This document shows, one piece after another, positions 6,835 to 11,199 of a stretch of DNA of 11,199 bases. A model generated the notes under the pieces. It was given only the letters and a program-made list of their open reading frames with translations, did not search any database and had not been told where the DNA came from. The DNA comes from Paracoccaceae bacterium. GTDB taxonomy: Bacteria; Pseudomonadota; Alphaproteobacteria; Rhodobacterales; Rhodobacteraceae. Location: the NCBI GenBank assembly GCA_007128865.1, contig SKWP01000194.1, positions 1-11,199 of the forward strand, in the 5' to 3' direction. The translations under genes were made by a program, and so were the position numbers. Every line of letters begins with the position of its first letter. The stretch's first letter is position 1.

Positions 6835-8327
6835 CGGGTTGCCGCATCCTTGTCTTGCGGCCCGCGGAACTGACGCACGAGGCTCAACACCACGATGCCG
6901 GCGATGATCGCGAGAATGGCAAGCGAATATCCGCGGGTCAGGAACATCATATAGCTGCCGTCCGAAATCAGCAAGGCACGGCGGAGGCTTACCTCGAGGA
7001 TGGGGCTGAGAACGAAGGCAAGGATGAAGGCCGGGGCCGAAAAGTCGAGCTTGTTGAGCAGGAAGAAGATCAGCCCGAAGACCAGCGCAACCCAGAGATC
7101 GAAGATCAGGAAATTCGAGGCATAGACCCCGATGAGCGCCAGGATGAGAATGGTGGGCACCAGCAGGAAGTTGGGCGTCTTCAGCACCCGCGCGAACAGC
7201 GGTGTGAGCATCTTGCCGATAACGAACATCGCCACGCATCCCAGCAGGAAGCCATAGAAGATGCCGTAGACCAGCTGCGAATTGGTCGCAAAGATCGTCG
7301 GGCCCGGCTGGATGCCGTGAATGATGAAGGCGCCGAGGATGATCGCGGTCGAGGCCGATCCGGGAATGCCGAGCGTCACCAGGGGCAGCATGGCACCGCC
7401 GACGGTGGCGTTGTTGGCCGACTCGGGCGCGGCGATGCCTTCGGGATTGCCGGTGCCGAAGCTTTCGGGGCGCGACGACGTCCTGCGCGTCAGGCTGTAG
7501 GAAAACCAGGCCGAGGCGCCTGCCCCCATGCCGGGAATGATCCCGATGATCGACCCCAGCACGGAGCCGATCCCGACTGCCCGGCCGACGCTGCGAAACT
7601 CGCGCAGGCTCAGATTGGTGCGCAGGCCCCGCTCGTCGGTGATGTAGTTGCGGTACAGCTCGGTGCTGACCATCGACAGGATTTCGGCGATGGCGAAGAT
7701 GCCGACCAGGACCGCAACCAGATGCAGGCCGTCCAGCAGTTCCATCTGCCCCATGGTGAACCGGTGCGAACTGGTGATCACGTCGATCCCGATCGTGCCG
7801 GCCATCAGGCCCAGCACGACCGAAATGAAGCTGCGGGTCACGTCCCGCGAGCTCAGCCCGGCCACCGCAATCAGACCCAGCAGGCCGATCAGGAAGAATT
7901 CGGGATCTCCCATCTGCAGCGCGATCTGCGACAATGGCACCGAAAGCAGCAGCAGCACCAGCCCGCCGAATATCCCGCCGATGGTCGAGGCCGACAGCGA
8001 ATAGGCCAGCGCCTTGCCCGGCGAGCTCTGCTTGGACAGTGCGTTGCCGTCGAGGATTGTCGCGGCTGCGGCCGGCGTGCCGGGTATCCCCAGCACGATG
8101 GACGAGATCGAACCGCCGTATTCGGCCGACTGATAGGCTGCCACCAGCATCAGGATCGAGGCCAGCGGCTCCATCCCGTAGGTAAACGGCAGCAGCAGCA
8201 CGATGGCCACGGTTGCCCCCAGCCCCGGCAGCGCCCCGATAAGCAGCCCGACAAAGGTTCCCAGTCCGATGGCGAACAGGTTCGACAGGCTGAACAGGCT
8301 GAGGAAGTCGAAATCGAATATGGCCAT
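6831..8327 (-). CDS. tctA: tripartite tricarboxylate transporter, large membrane subunit TctA
   Basis: A 498-residue integral inner-membrane protein of the TctA family with roughly 12 transmembrane segments, the family's usual size. The two homologous halves each carry a PG loop: GALPGLGATV (31-40) with GIPGTPAAAAT (80-90), and GIIPGMGAGA (262-271) with GIPGSASTAI (320-329). The family motif GNPEGIAAPESANNA is at 293-307. Together with the small subunit TctB and the periplasmic binding protein TctC it forms a proton- or sodium-driven uptake system for organic acids. The ATG lies 19 bases after the tctB stop, with a weak GGGGG site ten bases upstream, so translation may depend partly on tctB. 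The 3' end overlaps the start of the MFS gene. Family certain; the name does not imply citrate as substrate. Confidence 0.96.
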   Translation of the reverse strand: MAIFDFDFLSLFSLSNLFAIGLGTFVGLLIGALPGLGATVAIVLLLPFTYGMEPLASILMLVAAYQSAEYGGSISSIVLGIPGTPAAAATILDGNALSKQSSPGKALAYSLSASTIGGIFGGLVLLLLSVPLSQIALQMGDPEFFLIGLLGLIAVAGLSSRDVTRSFISVVLGLMAGTIGIDVITSSHRFTMGQMELLDGLHLVAVLVGIFAIAEILSMVSTELYRNYITDERGLRTNLSLREFRSVGRAVGIGSVLGSIIGIIPGMGAGASAWFSYSLTRRTSSRPESFGTGNPEGIAAPESANNATVGGAMLPLVTLGIPGSASTAIILGAFIIHGIQPGPTIFATNSQLVYGIFYGFLLGCVAMFVIGKMLTPLFARVLKTPNFLLVPTILILALIGVYASNFLIFDLWVALVFGLIFFLLNKLDFSAPAFILAFVLSPILEVSLRRALLISDGSYMMFLTRGYSLAILAIIAGIVVLSLVRQFRGPQDKDAATR

Positions 8328-8346
8328 CGGCCTGTTGCCCCCAAGG

Positions 8347-8793
8347 CTAGAAGCGCACCTGCATCACATACCCGAACAACCCGTAGATTGCCCCGGTGAG
8401 CACCAGCGCAGCCGCCGTGTTCACCGCGAGCTGGCGCAATCCGCGACCCGGCGCGAACAGCGTCATCAGCACCAGCACGAAAGCGAAGGACAGCGCATAG
8501 AACCCGTCCACCATCCGCCAGGCAACAAGAAACAGGGCCGTCAGGCCGATACAGGCCGACACCAGCCCGAGGTTGGGGATGGTGATGACCTTGTCCTCGC
8601 TGCTGCGCCATGTCTGCACGAAGGATATGGCACAAAGGACCACCAGCAGCACCGACAGGATCACCGGAAAGTAGCCCGGTCCGATGGTGCCGCGCGTGCG
8701 CGGGTCACGCAGGTTGATCGCTGTCCAGAAGTACAGGGCTGCCAGTGCAACAAGCAGTCCGAGCACCAGATAGGTGGCCTTCTTGTAACTCAT
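8347..8793 (-). CDS. tctB: tripartite tricarboxylate transporter, small membrane subunit TctB
   Basis: A 148-residue protein with four predicted membrane segments, as usual for TctB: YLVLGLLVALAALYFW, a helix within FPVILSVLLVVLCAISF, a third around LGLVSACIGLTALFLVAW, and a C-terminal pair running to the end. The conserved GTIGPGYFP motif follows helix 1. The start at 8793 is chosen because GGGAG precedes it at a seven-base spacing and the Lys-rich SYKKATY leads straight into helix 1. The frame could be read 17 residues farther upstream, but those residues have no such site and run into the intercistronic hairpin. It lies between tctC and tctA on the same strand. Confidence 0.92.
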   Translation of the reverse strand: MSYKKATYLVLGLLVALAALYFWTAINLRDPRTRGTIGPGYFPVILSVLLVVLCAISFVQTWRSSEDKVITIPNLGLVSACIGLTALFLVAWRMVDGFYALSFAFVLVLMTLFAPGRGLRQLAVNTAAALVLTGAIYGLFGYVMQVRF

Positions 8794-8833
8794 GCGTGGT
8801 CTCCCGGCCCCGGAACCGATGGCAGACAGGATC

Positions 8834-8851
8834 CCCGCCCGCACGGGCGGG
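8834..8851 (-). repeat. intercistronic hairpin between tctC and tctB
   Basis: A perfect inverted repeat CCCGCCC-GCAC-GGGCGGG (7-bp stem, 4-base loop) lies in the 82-base gap between the tctC stop and the tctB start. No T-run follows on the minus strand, so it is not a standard intrinsic terminator. Position after the binding-protein gene suggests a 3' stabilising or partial-termination structure that would leave tctC mRNA more abundant than the membrane-subunit mRNA. Confidence 0.6.
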
Positions 8852-8875
8852 CGAGGACCGCATGACCTGCCGTGA

Positions 8876-9829
8876 TCAGTCGATCAGGTTCGCACGGCGC
8901 AGAAGATGCCCGTTGAGCTCGAAATCCTCTGCGATCGACCGTCCGAAGGTTTCGGAGTCCTCATAGGTGATCTCGAAGGACTGATTGAGCAGCGGCTCGC
9001 GAATGGCCGGATCCTCCAGCGCCTGACGGAAGGCATCATGCAGGATCTCGATGATTTCCGGGGCCGTTCCCTTTGGCGCGACCATGCCGATGAAGGCATC
9101 CTTGAAGGCATCGATACCCTTGTCGCGCATGATCGGGACATCGGGATGCCGGCTGCTGCGCTGGCTGGAAAAGTTCACCAGCGGCCGGGCAAGCGCCGGG
9201 TCGGCATTGCCCTGGAAGGTCGCCACGCCGCCGACGCTGCCGCCAAGCATCGCAGCCATGGCCCGCCCGCCGCTTTCATAGGGAATGGCGCGCGTCTCGA
9301 TGCCTGCACCTTCGTTCAGCACCGCCATGGCGAGATCGGAAATGCTGCCGTTGCCCGGCGTCGAATAGGTGAAGATTCCGGGATTGGCCCGAACGTAGTC
9401 CAGCCATTCGTCGAAATCGGCCCATGGTGCATCGGCCTTGACCAGCAGCACCTGGGGAATGTCCACAAGCCGGATGATCGGCTCGAAGTCATCATAGGAA
9501 TAGCCGGCTCCGTCAAAGTGCGGCTGGATGGTGATCGGGCTGTTCGAGGTCAGGCCGATGGTATAGCCGTCAGGCGCGGAATTCTTGATCGCGTTCATCC
9601 CGACCGTCGTCGCCCCGCCGGGCCGGTTCACGACCACGACGCTGACTTCGTTCGGAAGGTATTTCCCGAGGACCGAAGCAAACAGACGTGCGGTGGTGTC
9701 CGTGCTGCCGCCCGGCGCAAAGGGGGTGATGATCTCGATGGCGCGCGTGGGATAGCCGCTTTGCGCCGCGGCGCCCAACGGTACCGTCAGCGCGGCAGCC
9801 GCGGCGATGGTGAAGATCCGTCTTTTCAT
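8876..9829 (-). CDS. tctC: TTT substrate-binding protein, TctC/Bug family
   Basis: A 317-residue periplasmic binding protein of family-typical length. The Sec signal peptide is clear: MKRR, a hydrophobic alanine-rich core, and GAAA-QS with probable cleavage between residues 22 and 23. The mature protein starts at the family motif YPTRAIEIITPFAPGGSTDTTARL (about 26-49, split here for reading), followed by VVVNRPGGATTVGM and the PDGYTIG motif; the C-terminal lobe has MVAPKGTAPEIIEIL. These loops form the ligand-carboxylate binding site in Bug proteins. It delivers an organic acid to TctAB, encoded downstream. A very strong ribosome site, AGGAGGAGGA, lies five bases before the ATG, in line with a binding protein being made in excess. 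The gene diverges from a LysR regulator. Ligand unknown. Confidence 0.95.
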   Translation of the reverse strand: MKRRIFTIAAAAALTVPLGAAAQSGYPTRAIEIITPFAPGGSTDTTARLFASVLGKYLPNEVSVVVVNRPGGATTVGMNAIKNSAPDGYTIGLTSNSPITIQPHFDGAGYSYDDFEPIIRLVDIPQVLLVKADAPWADFDEWLDYVRANPGIFTYSTPGNGSISDLAMAVLNEGAGIETRAIPYESGGRAMAAMLGGSVGGVATFQGNADPALARPLVNFSSQRSSRHPDVPIMRDKGIDAFKDAFIGMVAPKGTAPEIIEILHDAFRQALEDPAIREPLLNQSFEITYEDSETFGRSIAEDFELNGHLLRRANLID

Positions 9830-9834
9830 GGGTG

Positions 9835-9844
9835 TCCTCCTCCT
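9835..9844 (-). promoter_or_regulatory. strong ribosome binding site of tctC
   Basis: AGGAGGAGGA five bases before the ATG, the longest purine Shine-Dalgarno match among the genes of this window. It fixes the tctC start and predicts high translation. Confidence 0.75.
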
Positions 9845-9874
9845 GTCACGCCCAAGACCGGCGATACGGCTGCC

Positions 9875-9894
9875 GCTGCGCCTCCTCGCGCAGC
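9875..9894 (-). promoter_or_regulatory. hairpin in the tctC leader presenting GAGGAG in its loop
   Basis: The inverted repeat GCTGCGC/GCGCAGC (7 bp) encloses a six-base loop which reads GAGGAG in the tctC sense. It lies 46 to 65 bases upstream of the tctC ATG, inside the leader if the promoter is near the palindrome at 9955-9968. The loop sequence is the same as the core of the tctC ribosome site 30 bases downstream. Role unknown. Confidence 0.4.
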
Positions 9895-9954
9895 CGCCCC
9901 GGACCCTCGCCCCGGCGTCAAGGCAGGATTGACCGAAGCTCCTATATCGTCAAA

Positions 9955-9968
9955 TATCAATTGTTGAT
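9955..9968. promoter_or_regulatory. candidate LysR operator (T-N11-A palindrome)
   Basis: The sequence ATCAA-TTG-TTGAT (9956-9968) is a perfect 5-bp dyad with a three-base centre, and T9955 to A9967 gives the T-N11-A spacing of LysR-family boxes. It stands in the AT-rich part of the gene-divergence region, as expected for the autoregulatory site of the adjacent LysR protein. Binding is inferred. Confidence 0.5.
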
Positions 9969-10043
9969 CTACCTATGCATCGAACGCATTGACTTCCGGC
10001 GCAACAGCCCGCGCGGCGGCCGGGAACACCAGAAAGGCAGGCG

Positions 10044-11048
10044 ATGCGACTCAACCTCAAGCAACTGGATGCCTTTCGGGCCATCATGATGGCCGGCTCC
10101 ACATCGGAAGCAGCGCTGCTGCTCAACATCTCGCAGCCCGCGGTCAGCCGATCGCTGCAGAATCTCGAAGCATCGGTTCAGCAACAGCTCTTCATCCGGC
10201 GCAACGGCCGGCTGCATCCGACCCGAGAAGCCGAACGGCTCTTCGATGAACTCGACGATCTCTACAGCCGGTTCGACCATGTCGCCAACGTGATGAAGAA
10301 CCTTCGCCCCGCCGGTGACGGACATCTGCAGGTTCTGGCATCCACCCCGATGGCCCAGAGCTTTCTGCCGCGCGCCTTTGCCAGCTTCCGCGAAAACTGG
10401 CCGAACGTGAACATTTCGCTGCGGGTGGTCGTCAAGCGCGAAACCGTGCGTTGGCTCGAATCGCAACAGTTCGACCTGGCCCTTCTGACCTCGCCGGTCG
10501 ATTACCCCGCCGCCTTTGTGGAGCGTATCGTCGCGGTCGAGGCGGTCTGCATCCTGCCCGCCGGCCACCGGCTGGCCAGGCAGCCGGTGATCGACGCAGG
10601 CGACCTGGCCGAAGAGAGCTTCATCTCCATCGTTCCGGATACGACGCTGCGCCTGCGGGTGGATGCGGCCTTCAAGTCGCAGGGGGTCGAACGCCGCTAC
10701 ATGCAGCTCGAAACCCAGTCGGGCGCGTCAATCTGCCAGATGGTCAGCGCCGGGCTGGGCGTTTCGGTCATCGACCCGTTCAACGCCGATGCGTTTCGCT
10801 GGATGGGGATTGAGGTGCGCCCGTTCCGGCCCAGGGTCCGGTTCGACTACGGCCTGATGTTTCCGATGCACCGTCAGCCGCGCCCGCTCGTGGAGGATTT
10901 CGCCGCACTGCTGCGCGAGCACGCCGCACAATTCATCGCCGAACACCGGCAGCTCTGGGACGGCTGGAGCGCGCAGGCGCACGCGGTTACCGAGAAAGCG
11001 GCCGAAAACCCTGCCCGGGCAGAGCACGACCGCCCATTTCGCGAGTGA
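10044..11048 (+). CDS. LysR-family transcriptional regulator
   Basis: A 334-residue LysR-type regulator. The N-terminal winged helix-turn-helix (about 1-62) is clear: LNLKQLDAFRAIMMAGSTSEAA, then the recognition helix SQPAVSRSLQNLE (30-42) and a wing ending in GRLHPTREAERL. The effector-binding domain follows from about residue 93 (GHLQVLASTPMAQSFLPR). The start is supported by AAAGG six bases before the ATG. The DNA-binding part resembles the NocR/OccR-like subgroup, an impression and not an alignment. Divergence from tctC makes it the probable regulator of the TTT operon, usually responding to the imported acid or a metabolite; it might also control the convergent CoA-transferase operon. 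The domain appears to end near residue 300, leaving a charged, probably disordered tail of about 35 residues that is longer than usual. Confidence 0.93.
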   Translation: MRLNLKQLDAFRAIMMAGSTSEAALLLNISQPAVSRSLQNLEASVQQQLFIRRNGRLHPTREAERLFDELDDLYSRFDHVANVMKNLRPAGDGHLQVLASTPMAQSFLPRAFASFRENWPNVNISLRVVVKRETVRWLESQQFDLALLTSPVDYPAAFVERIVAVEAVCILPAGHRLARQPVIDAGDLAEESFISIVPDTTLRLRVDAAFKSQGVERRYMQLETQSGASICQMVSAGLGVSVIDPFNADAFRWMGIEVRPFRPRVRFDYGLMFPMHRQPRPLVEDFAALLREHAAQFIAEHRQLWDGWSAQAHAVTEKAAENPARAEHDRPFRE

Positions 11049-11069
11049 TTGATTGACGTCAGGATCATC

Positions 11070-11123
11070 GCGGCGGGTTTGGCCGCGAACCGAGCCGTCG
11101 ACTCTGCCGATCGGCTCGTCGAC
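11070..11123. repeat. nested inverted repeats after lysR
   Basis: Downstream of the lysR stop lie CGCGGC/GCCGCG (11070-11088, 7-base loop), CGAGCCG/CGGCTCG (11091-11118), the 10-base palindrome GCCGATCGGC (11106-11115) and two copies of GTCGAC (11097-11102 and 11118-11123). No T-run follows on the plus strand, so a standard intrinsic terminator is not shown; the first hairpin may still act as the 3' end of lysR mRNA. Bases 11124-11199 show nothing I can assign. Confidence 0.4.
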
Positions 11124-11199
11124 CCGAAAAAGGTGTGCATGCCATTCCGGGGGTCACGGCACGGAAGCAGCCAACTCCGCACAGGTCATGAATCGCGTT

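Larger units (their letters stand above)
9830..10043. promoter_or_regulatory. divergent tctC-lysR control region
   Basis: 214 bases between two divergent start codons. The part nearest tctC is GC-rich and contains the leader hairpin; the part at about 9940-9980 is AT-rich and contains the palindrome described separately. In the tctC direction a TATAGG-like -10 lies at about 9941-9946, with no good -35, which would fit an activator-dependent promoter. No clear lysR promoter was identified. Shared control region inferred from gene layout. Confidence 0.6.

Noticed and set aside
4577..6847. 756-codon minus-strand frame spanning CT2 and the MFS gene
   Set aside because: It runs across two real genes in a wrong frame and has no recognisable domain.
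6855..8399. 514-codon plus-strand frame rich in Asp, Glu, Gln and Arg opposite tctA
   Set aside because: Its composition is what results from reading hydrophobic TctA codons backwards; no motif or ribosome support.
8906..9967. 353-codon plus-strand frame opposite tctC
   Set aside because: Antisense of a clear signal-peptide-bearing TctC; it ends in the control region and has no family signal.
11188..11199. Possible start of a further plus-strand gene (ATG AAT CGC GTT)
   Set aside because: Only four codons are visible and the upstream AGG is too close and weak to decide.
1..11199. CRISPR arrays, transposase genes, insertion-sequence ends, rRNA
   Set aside because: Looked for by eye on both strands; no regularly spaced repeats, transposase motifs or rRNA-like sequence seen.

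Overview
The window looks like a piece of a GC-rich chromosome from a Pseudomonadota species, most likely an alphaproteobacterium. The basis is the strong G/C third-position bias, a tRNA-Arg(CCT) with encoded CCA, and a Bug/Tct-type tripartite tricarboxylate transporter (TTT) next to a LysR regulator and CoA-dependent acid metabolism genes. Genus and species cannot be read from the sequence.

Left edge (1-1221). Bases 1-564 are clearly AT-richer than the rest and hold the 3' part of a plus-strand gene that resembles the NADAR antitoxin partnered with DarT1 DNA ADP-ribosyltransferase toxins; its start and any toxin lie outside the window. The GC-rich composition resumes at about 565-593 with a small CopG/BrnA-type antitoxin gene (593-853) that has no adjacent toxin gene. 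A tRNA-Arg(CCT) gene follows on the minus strand (873-949). Its 3' end faces the AT-rich DNA, the usual geometry for an element inserted at a tRNA 3' end. The interval 950-1221 holds a probable tRNA promoter and a possible 12-codon leader ORF coupled to the next gene.

Middle (1222-5584, plus strand). Three closely spaced genes form an operon: a divergent acyl-CoA carboxyltransferase (CT1), a family III CoA-transferase, and a second divergent carboxyltransferase (CT2). The operon is closed on both sides, by the opposite-strand tRNA on the left and a convergent gene on the right. It contains no biotin carboxylase or biotin carrier gene.

Right (5617-9829, minus strand). This is a TTT operon in the order tctC, tctB, tctA, followed by an MFS transporter that probably starts at a TTG overlapping the tctA stop codon. 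A hairpin lies between tctC and tctB. A LysR-type regulator (10044-11048) is transcribed divergently from tctC; the shared 214-bp region has a T-N11-A palindrome typical of LysR operators and a leader hairpin ahead of tctC. The last 151 bp contain nested inverted repeats and no convincing gene.

Working model (inference): the LysR protein senses an organic acid and controls its periplasmic capture and uptake by TctCBA, with the MFS protein handling a related solute. The CoA-transferase activates the acid to a CoA thioester, and the two carboxyltransferase-fold proteins carboxylate, transcarboxylate or decarboxylate it. Both CT proteins have unusual residues where the active-site glycines and the acyl-specificity residue normally lie, so the chemistry may not be that of propionyl- or acetyl-CoA carboxylase. 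The substrate cannot be assigned from sequence.
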